From positions 1 to 64,000 of the forward strand of contig NZ_JAHLEM010000032.1 in the NCBI RefSeq assembly GCF_018883605.1: DNA of 64,000 nucleotides. The letters run 5' to 3'. Positions 17,493-28,900 of this stretch are shown piece after piece. Every line of letters begins with the position of its first letter. Position 1 is the stretch's first letter. This DNA comes from Streptomyces niphimycinicus (GTDB lineage: Bacteria; Actinomycetota; Actinomycetes; Streptomycetales; Streptomycetaceae). Made by a program: the position numbers and the translations under genes. The notes under the pieces were generated by a model. It had not been told where the DNA came from, made no database searches, and worked only from the letters and a program-made list of their open reading frames with translations.

Positions 17493-18170
17493 ATGGCGAA
17501 CCAGGTAGGTCTCCCGGCCGCGCTCTCGGAGTACATCCGGGAGGTCTCCCTGCGGGAGGACGCGGTCCTGCGGGAGCTGCGCGAGACGACGGCGCAGCTT
17601 CCCGCGGGCACCGCGATGCAGGTCATGGCCGAGGAGGGCCAGCTTCTGACACTGCTGGCCGGACTCACCCCGGCGAACAGGATCCTGGAGATCGGCACGT
17701 TCACCGGGTACAGCACCCTGTGCCTGGCCCGTGCCCTCGCGCCCGGCGGACGGCTCATCACCTGTGACATCACCGACCGCTGGGCGAGCATCGGCGCCGA
17801 CTACTGGGCCAGGGCGGGCGTCGAGGGGCGGATCGACCTGCGGGTCGGTGACGCGACCGACACCCTCGAGGCCATCCTCGCGGAGGAGGGCCCCGGCACC
17901 TTCGACTTCGTGTTCATCGACGCCGACAAGCAGGGCTATCCGCACTACTACGAGATGGCGCTGACGCTCCTCGGCGACCGCGGCCTGATCGTGGTCGACA
18001 ACACCCTGTTCTTCGGCAAGGTGGTGGATCCCGAGGCACAGGACGTCGACACCGCCGGGATCCGGGCGTTCAACAAGCTGGTCCATGACGATCCGCGGGT
18101 GGAGATGTCGCTGGTCCCGATGGCGGACGGCATCACGCTGATCCGCAAGAAATCGCCCGCGGGTGCGTGA
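17493..18170 (+). CDS. fkbG: O-methyltransferase, methoxymalonyl-ACP pathway (FkbG type)
   Basis: This 225-residue class I SAM methyltransferase is of the catechol-O-methyltransferase type. SAM motif I is ILEIGTFTGYSTLCLARALA, the metal-binding acidic segment is FDFVFIDADKQGYPHYYE, and LIVVDNTLFFGKVVDP follows. FkbG methylates the C2 hydroxyl of the ACP-bound hydroxymalonyl intermediate to give methoxymalonyl-ACP. It closes the five-gene set and is followed by a strong hairpin at 18177-18226. A 71-bp gap separates it from fkbH, with GAGAAG upstream of the start. Confidence 0.9.
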   Translation: MANQVGLPAALSEYIREVSLREDAVLRELRETTAQLPAGTAMQVMAEEGQLLTLLAGLTPANRILEIGTFTGYSTLCLARALAPGGRLITCDITDRWASIGADYWARAGVEGRIDLRVGDATDTLEAILAEEGPGTFDFVFIDADKQGYPHYYEMALTLLGDRGLIVVDNTLFFGKVVDPEAQDVDTAGIRAFNKLVHDDPRVEMSLVPMADGITLIRKKSPAGA

Positions 18171-18176
18171 GCGGAG

Positions 18177-18226
18177 CGACGGCTGAGGCGGGCCGGGGCA
18201 TCGGCTCCGGTCCGCCTCAGCCGTCG
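18177..18226. terminator. Bidirectional hairpin terminator between fkbG and the CMD-fusion gene
   Basis: A perfect 15-bp stem, CGACGGCTGAGGCGG (18177-18191) pairing with CCGCCTCAGCCGTCG (18212-18226) around a 20-base loop, lies between two convergent stop codons. No T-run follows, as is usual in Streptomyces. Confidence 0.85.
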
Positions 18227-18252
18227 GCGGCGGCTTTCCCGCTCAGGCCCGC

Positions 18253-19545
18253 TCAGGTGACCACCCTCGGTATGTACGCCGCGTGGGCCCCGTCGGAGAA
18301 GCGGCGCAGTTCGACGCCGTACACCTCGGCGGGGCGGAGCTGCTGGCCGAGAAACGAGATGACCCGGTTGAATTCGGGCGGGAATTGACTGGCCACAATG
18401 ACCATACGGAGCCTGCCCAGGGCCAGATTCCCCTCGATCGTACGCAGGAACGAGCCCTGGTCGATCGGATAGCCCATCTCCGCCAGCAAACCATCCGCGT
18501 CGGTGTCCTGCAATTGCGCGGTGTAGTCGAGCGAGCGCTGGAGTATGTGGAGCGGCCAGTGCCGGGCCCCGCTGCCCGCGTAGTCGAGAATTTTCGACAG
18601 GGCGCTGTGCGCGTTCCAGGTGTCGTGCGGTTCCACCACTTCGGCGAGAATCGGCACACCCGTGGAATCGGCGAACAGATGGGTGGCGCTGAAGGAGTAG
18701 CCGTCCGTGTCCGGCATGATGTCCGAGGAGTTCCGGCGGATCAGCAGGAGCGGCGAGCCGGACTCGCGGGCCTGCGCGGCCGTGGACATCAGGTCCGGAT
18801 AGCGGACGAGGATCTCATGAAGTGGCGGCTCCGGGTGGGCCGCCGAGGGCGTGAGCTGCGAGAGCCCGCTGTCGTTCTGGAGCACGATGCGCCGGTTCCA
18901 GGTCTCGGCGCCCGATCCCGGAAGCGACTCGCGCGGGCGGGCGTGCCTGCCGGAGGACAGTTGCCCCGGGTCCACCGGCAGCAGCGCCGGACGCTCCATC
19001 CAGTTGTCGACCGGGACCAGGCAGGAATTGAGGATGAAGGCCAGGGTTTTGTAGGTTCCGGCCAGCGCCAGCAGTTCGAGGATCTGCTCCTCGCTGTACT
19101 GCTCGGCGAGCTGCTTCCAAGTGCTGTCCGAGATCGCCGACTTGGTGTGCAGCTCGTCGACCGCCGCGAGGAGGGCGGCCTCGAAGGGCGTCCAGCCGGT
19201 GGCGTCCTCCGAGGCGGCGCGGGCGATCTCCGTCTCGGTCAGCCCGACGAAGAGCCCCGCGGCATGGTGATGCGCCCAGACGTACGTGGCCTGTGAACGC
19301 CAGGCCGTCCGCAGGATGACCAGCTCGCGCTCGCGCGGCGGGAGGATGTCGCCCGCCACATGAGACATCAGCGGCTGCATCGCGGGCAGCAGCGTCGGGT
19401 GGTTGGCGATGGTCCGGTGGACGTTCGGCGGCGGCCGGTCCGCGAGGATCCCGTTCAATGACCGGCTGACCTCCTGGAGGTAGACCTGGCCGGCCGGTGT
19501 GACGGCGAAGTCGTCCGCGTCCTGCGGATCGATCCTGGGCCGCAT
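18253..19545 (-). CDS. Carboxymuconolactone-decarboxylase-like domain fused to a degenerate nuclease-like domain
   Basis: This 430-residue two-domain protein lies inside the polyketide cluster. Residues about 15-185 are AhpD/carboxymuconolactone-decarboxylase-like (LPPRERELVILRTAWRSQAT, YVWAHHHAAGLFVGLTETEI), with Trp/His in place of the redox Cys pair. Residues about 245-430 resemble the PD-(D/E)XK NucS-like family of actinomycete proteins (HLFADSTGVPILAEVVEPHD, LDYAGSGARHWP, LGRLRMVIVASQFPPEFNRV, ISFLGQQLRPAEVYGVELRR). In that family I expect LVEVK at the active site; here it is LAEVV, so the catalytic Lys is lost. It starts at ATG 19545 after GAGGG and is divergent from the PKS. Function unknown; it may bind rather than cut. 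Confidence 0.75.
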   Translation of the reverse strand: MRPRIDPQDADDFAVTPAGQVYLQEVSRSLNGILADRPPPNVHRTIANHPTLLPAMQPLMSHVAGDILPPRERELVILRTAWRSQATYVWAHHHAAGLFVGLTETEIARAASEDATGWTPFEAALLAAVDELHTKSAISDSTWKQLAEQYSEEQILELLALAGTYKTLAFILNSCLVPVDNWMERPALLPVDPGQLSSGRHARPRESLPGSGAETWNRRIVLQNDSGLSQLTPSAAHPEPPLHEILVRYPDLMSTAAQARESGSPLLLIRRNSSDIMPDTDGYSFSATHLFADSTGVPILAEVVEPHDTWNAHSALSKILDYAGSGARHWPLHILQRSLDYTAQLQDTDADGLLAEMGYPIDQGSFLRTIEGNLALGRLRMVIVASQFPPEFNRVISFLGQQLRPAEVYGVELRRFSDGAHAAYIPRVVT

Positions 19546-19956
19546 TTCCTCACCCTCGCGCTTGTGTTGTCACGTCGGCGTCTCGACGGACGCGCTGTCG
19601 GCTGTCGGGCAGCGGGCAGCTTGACGTTCGGCAGCTCTTTTCGGCCGACCCCGCCCAACGATAGGCGATCGTACGGACTTTCAAACACCGGAGCTCTAGG
19701 TGAATTTCCAGCAACCTTCGCATGCCTAAGGTGGTGGCAATGACACGGAATGCATCCATGGCAGGGAAAAAGTGCGACGAATAGCCCAAAGAGAGTGACA
19801 CCGTGCGCCGGAGCCGCAGGGATTTCTGCCGACCATACATGTACTATTTCGCACATTGTTGATCACGACTTGAACGGCAGTCCGGTGCCGCCGGATTCGC
19901 GGAGACCCGGCGTGTGCCAGCACTTGCCTCTCCTGCCGAGCCCGTGAGGACGACGA
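19546..19956. promoter_or_regulatory. 411-bp divergent control region, CMD-fusion gene / PKS
   Basis: A long spacer with clear AT-rich patches (for example near 19675-19700 and 19835-19875), no convincing coding frame, and divergent genes on both sides. Both cluster promoters probably lie here. A half-match to an iron box (CATGCCTAAGG near 19721) is not convincing. Just before the PKS starts, GAGGA precedes GTG 19957 by 6 bases and GGGGGAG precedes GTG 19972 by 6 bases. Confidence 0.5.
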
Positions 19957-22900
19957 GTGGGGGAGCGCACAGTGAGCCGACCTGAGTCCATATCCGCCGG
20001 CCGAATCCAGCCGCGGGACGCGGCCATCGCGGTAGTGGGGGTGTCCTGCCGACTGCCGTCCGCGCAGGATCCCGCGCGCTTCTGGCAGTTGCTGACCGGC
20101 GGGCAGAGCGCGGTGTCACAGGTGCCGCCGGGCCGCTGGAGCGACGACGGGGCGGCGGACTCCGGCGAGACCGGGTGGGGCGCCTTCCTGGACGAAGTCG
20201 ACCGTTTCGACCCCGAGTTCTTCGGGATCTCGCCGCGTGAGGCGCGGGCGATGGACCCACAGCAGCGGCTCGCGCTGGAGCTGGGCTGGGAGGTCCTGGA
20301 GGACGCGGGCGTCCTGCCGGCCGAGGTACGTGGCCAGGACACCGGCGTGTTCATCGGTGTGACCGCGGACGACTACGGCGTACTGGACCGGCGCAGGGGA
20401 CCCGCGGCCATCGCGCATCACACCCTGACCGGACTGAACCGCAGTGTGATCGCGAACCGGGTGTCCTACTTCCTGGGCCTGCGCGGGCCGAGCCTGGTGG
20501 TGGACACCGGACAGTCGTCGTCGCTGGTCGCGGTGCATCTGGCCTGCGAGAGCCTGCGGCGCGGGGAGTCGGCCACGGCACTGGCCGGCGGTGTCCAGCT
20601 CAACCTGGTGCGCGACAGCGCGCTGGCGGCGGCCCGGCTCGGCGCACTGTCCCCGGACGGCCGCTGCTTCACCTTCGACGAGCGCGCCAACGGATACGTC
20701 CGTGGCGAGGGCGCGGGGATGGTGCTGCTCAAGCCACTGGCGAGCGCGCTGGCCGACGGGGACGAGATCATTTGCGTCATCGAGGGCAGTGCGGTGGGCA
20801 ACGACGGCCCGGGCGCGGCCCTGACCACCCCCGATCCCGAGGGGCAGGGCGCGGTGCTGGCGGCGGCGTGCCGACGTGCGGGCGTCGACCCGGCGGCGGT
20901 CCAGTATGTGGAGCTGCACGGGACCGGCACCCGGGTGGGCGATCCGGTGGAGGCGGCGGCGCTCGGCGCGGTGTACGGAGCCGACCGTGCCGCGGACAGC
21001 CCCCTGCTGGTCGGCTCGGCGAAGACCAACGTGGGCCATCTGGAGGGCGCCGCGGGCATCGTGGGCCTCCTGAAGGTCGTGCTGTCGCTGCGGAACGGCG
21101 AGCTTCCGGCCAGCCTGAACTTCGAACACCCCAATCCGCGGATCCGCTTCGACGAGTGGCATCTGGACGTGGTCTCGGCGACCCGCCCATGGCCCTACCG
21201 CGACGGCCGCGCCCTGGCCGGAGTGTCGTCGTTCGGCATGGGCGGCACCAACTGCCATCTGGTGGTGTCCGCCACCGAGCCGGCCGACATGGGTTCGGAA
21301 GCGGCGGACGGCTCTCCGGTGGCGGGTGGCGCCGTGCCGTGGCCGCTGTCGGGCCGGACCCGGGACGCGCTGCGCGCGCAGGCCGCCCGCCTCGCCGCCC
21401 ATCTGACGGAGCACGAGCGGCTCGATCCGGTGGGCGTGGGCTTCTCCCTGGCCACCACCCGAACCGCGTTCGACCACCGTGCCGTCGTCCTCGCACCGGA
21501 CCGGCCTAAGGCCCTGGGCGCGCTGGCGGCACTGGCCGACGGCGAGTCCGCACCGGGCGTGGTGCGGGGAGTGGCCGACGTCGAGGGCCGGACGGTGTTC
21601 GTCTTCCCCGGCCAGGGTTCCCAATGGGCGGGCATGGGCGTCCGGTTGATGGCCGAGTCCCCGGTCTTCGCCGAGCGGTTGGCCGAATGCGCCGCCGCGC
21701 TCGCGCCCCATGTGGACTGGTCGCTGGCCGACGTGCTGCGACAGGCCGAGGGCGCCCCGTCGCTGGAACGGGTCGATGTGGTCCAGCCCGCCTCCTGGGC
21801 GGTGATGGTCTCTCTCGCGGCGGTGTGGCGGGCGCACGGGGTGGTCCCGGACGCGGTGCTGGGCCATTCGCAGGGCGAGATCGCGGCGGCGTGCGTGGCC
21901 GGTGCGCTGTCGCTCGAGGACGCGGCCCGCGTGGTGGCGCTGCGCAGCCAGGCCATCGCGCGCCGCCTCTCGGGGGCGGGCGGCATGCTGTCGGTGGCGC
22001 TGCCGCGCGCCGAGGCCGAGGCACGGCTGGGCCGCTGGGACGGCCGGGTGTCGATCGCGGCGGTGAACGGGCCCGGCTCGGTGGTGGTCTCCGGCGAACT
22101 GGCGGCGCTGGACGAGCTGCTGAAGGAACTCGCGGGCGCGGATGTGCGGGTGCGGCGGATCGCGGTGGACTACGCGTCGCACTCGGCGCAGGTGGAGCGG
22201 GTGCGTGAGGAGCTGTCGGCCGCGTTGGAGGGCATCGCCCCGCGCCGGGCCGACGTGCCGTTCTTCTCCACGGTGACCGGCGAGTGGCTGGACACCACCG
22301 GCATGGACGCCGGGTACTGGTACCGCAATCTGCGGCAGACCGTCGCCTTCGAACCGGCCGTCCGGGCGCTGCTCGGCCAGGGTCACCGGGCGTTCGTCGA
22401 GGTCAGCTCCCACCCGGTGCTGACCTCCGCGGTGCAGGAGGCCATCGACGCGGCCGACGTCCGGGCGCTCGCCGTCGGCACACTGCGGCGCGAACTGGGC
22501 GGGATGGACCGGTTCCTGAGCTGTCTGGCCGAGGCGTACGTGCGCGGGGTGCCGGTCGACTGGGCGCGGTCGTTCGCCGGGGCCGACGCCCGTCGGGTGG
22601 CCCTGCCGACGTATGGATTCCAGCGGGAGCGGTACTGGCTGCCGGAGCCCGCCGGGGGCGGCGCGGTGCCGGATGCCGTTCCGGCGGCCGTAGCGGAACA
22701 CGTCACCGACCCGGAACCGGAGTCGGAACCCGAGCCGGAGCGTGCGGAATCCGGCGCCTCGTGGACCCGCCCCGACCTGGGACGCCTGGTGCGCACGGAG
22801 ACCGCGGTCGTGCTGGGATTCGCCTCCGCGGAGCGGGTGAACCCGGCCCGGTCGTTCAAGGAGCTGGGCTTCGACTCGGCGATGACGGTGGAACTGGCGA

Positions 22901-25900
22901 CCCGGCTGAAGGCCGCGACCGGGCTGCGGGTGCCCAACACCGTGCTGTTCGACCATCCCACGCCCGACGCCTGCGCCGACCATCTGGCCACGGAACTCAC
23001 CACCCCGCCGACCGGCGACGCGTCCCCGGCGCCCCACGCCGTCCCGGCGGACGACCCGGTGGTCATCGTGGGCATGGCCTGCCGCTACCCGGGCGGCGTG
23101 AACTCGCCCGAGGGACTGTGGGACCTGGTGTCGGGCGAAGTCGACGCCGTCTCCGACCTGCCCGCCGACCGGGGATGGGCGCCCGAGCCGGCGGCCACCG
23201 GCAGGGCGGGCGGATTCCTCTACGACGCGGACCGTTTCGACGCGACGCTGTTCGGGATCTCGCCGCGTGAGGCGGCAGCCATGGACCCCCAGCAGCGGCT
23301 GGCGCTGGAGATGAGCTGGGAGGCGGTCGAACGGGCCGAGATCGCCCCGTCGTCCCTGCACGGCAGCCGCACCGGCGTGTTCATGGGCGCGATGGCCCAG
23401 GACTACGGTCCGCGGCTCAAGGACGGCTCCGGCGCCGCGGAGGGATATCTGCTCACCGGCACCTCGCCGAGCGTGCTGTCCGGCCGGATCGCCTACGCCC
23501 TGGGGCTGCGCGGACCCGCGCTGACCGTCGACACGGCGTGCTCGTCGTCGCTGGTGGCGATGCACCTGGCGGCGCAGGCGCTGCGCAATGGCGAGTGCGC
23601 TCTGGCGCTCGCCGGTGGTGTCACCGTCATGTCGGAGCCCGGCATCTTCGTGGAGTTCGCCCGGCAGGGCGGCCTGTCGCCCGACGGCCGCTGCAAGGCG
23701 TACGCGGAGGCGGCGGACGGCACCGGCTGGTCCGAGGGCGTGGGCGTCCTGGTGCTGGAACGGCTCTCGGACGCGACCCGGGCCGGTCACCGGGTGCTGG
23801 CCGTCCTGCGCGGCTCCGCGGTCAACTCCGACGGCGCGTCGAACGGTCTGACCGCGCCCAGCGGAATCGCGCAGCGGCAGGTGATCGGCCAGGCCCTGGC
23901 CGGCGCCGGACTGACCCCGTCGGACGTGGACGCGGTGGAGGGGCACGGCACCGGCACCCGGCTGGGCGACCCGATCGAGGCCCAGGCGCTGCTCGCCGCC
24001 TACGGACAGGACCGGGACCCGGACCGCCCGCTGCTGCTGGGGTCGCTCAAGTCCAACATCGGGCATACGCAGGCCGCCGCCGGTGTCGCGGGCGTCATCA
24101 AGATGATCCTGGCGATACGGCACGGTGTACTGCCGCGCACCTTGCATGTCGACGCGCCGTCGTCGCAGGTGGACTGGTCGGCCGGGGCGGTGGAGCTGCT
24201 CACCGGGCCCACCCTGTGGCCACCGGCCGAGCGGCCCCGCCGCGCGGGCGTGTCATCGTTCGGGATCAGCGGCACCAACGCGCATGTGATCATCGAGCAG
24301 CCACCGCGGGACCGTACCGAGGAGACCGCCGAGCGGCCCTCGGGCGCGCCGCCGTCGCAGGCCGGGCCGCGGTCGCAGACCGGGCCGGACGTGGTGCCGG
24401 AGGTGGTGCCATGGCCGGTGTCGGCTCGTGGCGAGGCGGCGCTTGAGGCGCAACTGGAGCGGCTGGCCGCGTTCGTGGCCGACACCGGCGCGGCGGCGGC
24501 CGACATCGGCTACTCGCTGGCGACGACCCGCTCCGAGCTGGAGCATCGAGCGGTCCTCCTGGCCGCCACGGACCGTACATCAGACGGCGACGCGCGGCCC
24601 GACGCGCGGCCCGTGAAGGTGGCCGAGGGCATGGCGGGCGACCCCGGCCCGCTGGCGCTGCTCTTCGCCGGTCAGGGCGCCCAGCGGCTGGGCATGGGAC
24701 GCGAACTGCACGGCCGGTTCCCGGTGTTCGCGGCGGCGTGGGACGAGATCTGCGCGCTGCTGGACGGCGAGCTGGAACGGCCGCTGCGCGAGGCGGTGTT
24801 CGGCGACGACGCGGAGCTGCTGAACCGCACCGAGTACGCCCAGCCCGCGCTGTTCGCCCTGGAAGTGGCCCTCTACCGGCTGGTGGAGTCATGGGGGACG
24901 GCACCGGATCTGCTGCTCGGGCATTCGGTCGGCGAGATCGCGGCGGCCCATGTGGCCGGAGTGCTGTCCCTGCCCGACGCGTGCACCCTCGTCGCCGCCC
25001 GCGGCCGGCTGATGCAGGCGCTGCCCGAGGGCGGCGCCATGGTCGCGCTGCGGGCCACCGAGGACGAGGTGGCGGCGCTGCTCACCGGCGCCGAGGACCG
25101 CGTGGGCCTCGCCGCGGTCAACGGCCCCGAGGCGGTGGTGGTGTCCGGGGCGGCCGACGCGGTCGAGGCCATCGCGGACCGGTTCGCGGCCGACGGCCGC
25201 AAGGCCACCCGGCTGCGGGTCAGCCACGCCTTCCACTCCCCGCTGATGGCACCGATGCTGGACGGCTTCCGCGCGGTCGTGGAGGGCTTGGCCTTCGGCG
25301 AGCCGCGCATCCCGATCGTCTCGACCGTCACCGGCGAGCGGATCGCCGCGGAGCGGATCCGTACCCCCGACTACTGGGTGCGGCACGTCAGGATGACGGT
25401 GCGGTTCGCCGACGCGGTCGGCGCCGCGGCGCGGGCCGGTGCGCACACCTTCCTCGAACTGGGCCCGGACGCCACCCTGTCGGTGCTGGCGCAGGACGCC
25501 CTGCCCGATGCGGTAGGTGTGGAGGCCGTGCCGCTGCTGGGCAAGGACCGCGGCGAGGAATCCACCGCGCTTGCGGCGGCGGCCCGGCTGTATGTGCGGG
25601 GCGTACCGGTCCGGTGGGCCGAACTGTTCACCGGGACCGGCGCGCGCCGGGTCGCGCTGCCCACCTACGCGTTCCAGCGGGAGCGGTACTGGACCGCGCC
25701 CATCGGCAACACCTCGGCGGGCGCGGTCCCGGCCGGGCTCGGCGGCGTGGACCATCCGCTGCTCGGCGCGGTCGTGGAGCTGCCCGAGACCGGTGGTCTG
25801 CTGTGCACCGGTCTGCTGTCGGTGGCGGCGCAGCCGTGGCTGGCCGACCATGTGGTGGCCGGGCGCGTGACCTTCCCCGGCGCCGGATTCATCGAGCTGG

Positions 25901-28900
25901 CGGTGCGCGCGGGCGACGAGGTCGGCTGTGGTCTCATCGAGGAACTCACCCTGGACGCGCCGCTGGTGCTGCCCGGGCAGGACGACGACGGCGTACGGAT
26001 CCAGGTCGCGCTCGGCGGCCCCGGCGACGGCGGCCGGCGCACCCTGGCCATCTACGCGCGGCCCGCCGACACGCCGGACGCGCCCTGGACGCGGCACGCC
26101 ACCGGCACACTCGCGCCGGGCACGCCCGGTACCGGTGCCGATGTCGGTGCCGCGTCGGCGTGGCCGCCCGCCGACGCCGTACCCGTCGACCTCGATGACT
26201 TCCACGAGCGGCGGCGCGAGGCCGGGCTCGCCCACGGGCCGTCGTTCCGGGCCGTCCGGGCGGTCTGGCGGGCCGGGGACGAGGTGCTGGCCGAGGTCGT
26301 CCTCCCCGAGCACCTCGCCGACGAGGCCGATGCCTTCCGCCTCCATCCCGCGCTGCTGGACGCCGCGCTGCACATCGCGTCGTCGGCAGGGCCGGACGAC
26401 GGGCGGTCGGCGCCCGCTCGCTCGGAGGTGTCGACCTGGTCCGGGGTGTCCCTGCACGCCGTGGGCGCGTCGGTGCTGCGGGTGCGGCTGCGCGCCACGG
26501 GCGAGGACACGGTCACACTCGGCGCGGTGGACACCGAGGGCCATCCGGTGGTGTCGGCGCGCACGCTGACGCTGCGTACGCCGGACGTCCACACCTCGGA
26601 GGCCATGGCGTCGCGGCCACTGCTGCGCCTGGACTGGCTGCCCGCCCCGGTGCCGGACACCAGTGGGCACGGCGACCCCGTGAGCGCCGGGGAGGCGCTG
26701 CTGGTCGCGGTCGCCGCGCCGGACGGTGTGCCGGTGCCGGAGGCGGTCCGTATCGTCACCGCGTCCGTGCTCGACACGCTGCGGCACCACCTGAACGACG
26801 ACGACACGGATGGGACCGGCGGGAGTCGGCCCGCCCGGGTGGTGTTCGTGACCCGTGGCGCGGTGGCCACGACCCCCGACACGGCCCCTGACGCGGTGGC
26901 GGCCGCGGTGTGGGGGCTGGTGCGGTCGGCCCGGCAGGAGAGCCCCGACCGGTTCGTCCTGCTCGATCTGGACCCCGCGGAGACCGGGGATCCGGTGTCG
27001 GCCGCCGCCGGGACCCTCCGCGCGGCGCTGGACTGCGACGAGCCCGAACTGGCCGTGCGCGCCGGGGAGTTGCTGATCCCTCGGCTGGCTTCCGTCGGCG
27101 CCCCGGACCCGTCCGCGCCGGGCACCGTATGGGGCGGTGACGGCACCGTGCTGATCACCGGCGGTCTGGGCGGTCTCGGCGCGCTGATGGCCCGGCACCT
27201 GGTCGCCGCGCACGGGGTGCGCCATCTGGTGCTGGCCGGTCGTCGCGGCGCCGACACCGAGGGCGCGGACGCGCTGGTGGCCGAGCTGACCGGGCAGGGC
27301 GCGCGGGTGACCGCCGCCGCCTGCGATGTCTCCGACCGCGCGGCCGTGGCCGCCCTGCTGGCGGCGATCCCGGCCGAACACCCGCTGACCGGTGTGGTGC
27401 ACGCCGCCGGTGTGCTGGACGACGGGTTGATCGGGGCGCTGACCCCGGACCGGCTGGACACGGTGTTCCGCCCGAAACTGGACGGCGCCTGGCATCTGCA
27501 TGAGCTGACGCGTGACCACGGCCTGACCGCCTTCGTGGTGTTCTCCTCGGTGTTCGGCGTCCTCGGCAACGCGGGCCAGGCCGCCTACACCGCCGCCAAC
27601 GCGTTCCTGGACGCGCTGGCGCGGCGGCGGACCGCGGAGGGGCTCGCGGGTCTGTCCATCGGCTGGGGGCTCTGGCCGCGGAGCGGCGGTATGTCCGCCG
27701 GGCTGAGCGCCGCGCAGCTTCGCAGGATCGCCGCGGCCGGGCTGCCGACGCTCACCGTCGAGGAGGGGCTGGCCTGCTTCGATGCCGCGGCTGCGGTGGG
27801 CGAGGCGTCCCTCGTCGCCACCCGCGTCGACCGGGCCGCCCTGCGGGCGCGTGACACCGTGCCCGCCGTCCTGCGCGGCCTGGTCCCGGTCGGCGCCGTC
27901 CGCCGGGCCGCCGCCACCGGTGGCGGCTCCGGTCCGACGGCCGGTCCGCTGACCGGGCTGACGGCCGACCGGGCCCGGGACACCCTGCTCCAGCTCGTCC
28001 GTGAGCAGGTGGGTGCGGTGCTCGGGCTCGCGGGTCCGGCGGCGGCCGGGGGCGGGCGGACGTTCAAGGACATGGGCTTCGATTCCCTGACCGCCGGTCA
28101 GTTGCGCAACAGCCTGCGCAAGCGGACCGGCCTGAGCCTGCCCTCGACCCTGATCTACGACCATCCGACACCGGAGGCCCTCGCCGGTCATCTGTGGGCC
28201 GAGCTGGGCGGCGAGGCCGACGAGCGGCGGGGGAGCGCCGCACCGGCCGCGATCACGGCGGGCGGTCCGGCAGCCGGGATGGGCGATCCGGAGCCGATCG
28301 CGATCATCGGAATGAGCTGCCGTTTTCCCGGCGGGGTGCGTTCGCCCGAGCAACTGTGGGAGTTGCTGACCGAGGGCACGGACGCCATCTCCCCGCTGCC
28401 CGCCGACCGTGGCTGGGACGCGGGCGCGTACCACCCCGACCCGGAGCGGACGGGCACGACGTACTCGGCGGCGGGTGGCTTTGTCGACGGCGTGGGCGAG
28501 TTCGACGCGGCGTTCTTCGGCATCTCCCCGCGTGAGGCGGTCTCGATGGACCCGCAGCAGCGGATGCTGCTGGAGCTGACCTGGGAGGCGTTCGAACGCG
28601 CCGGGATCGACCCCGCGTCCCTGCGGTCCAGCATGACCGGCACGTTCGTCTCGGCGACCGCCCAGAGTTACGGCACGGGGGTGTCGGCGGACTCCGACGG
28701 CTACCAGCTCACCGGCACGCTCCCCAGCGTGCTCTCGGGCCGTCTGGCCTATCTGTTCGACCTCCACGGGCCGACCGTGACGGTGGACACCGCCTGTTCG
28801 GCGTCCCTGGTCGCGCTGCATATGGCGTGCCAGTCGCTGCGCTCGGGGGAGAGCACCCTGGCCCTGGCGGGTGGTGCCACCGTGCTGACCGGCCCGGACC

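Noticed and set aside
19716-19735. Possible second iron box (CATGCCTAAGG) before the PKS
   Set aside because: Only one half fits the consensus; the other half is unrelated, so no iron control of the PKS is claimed.
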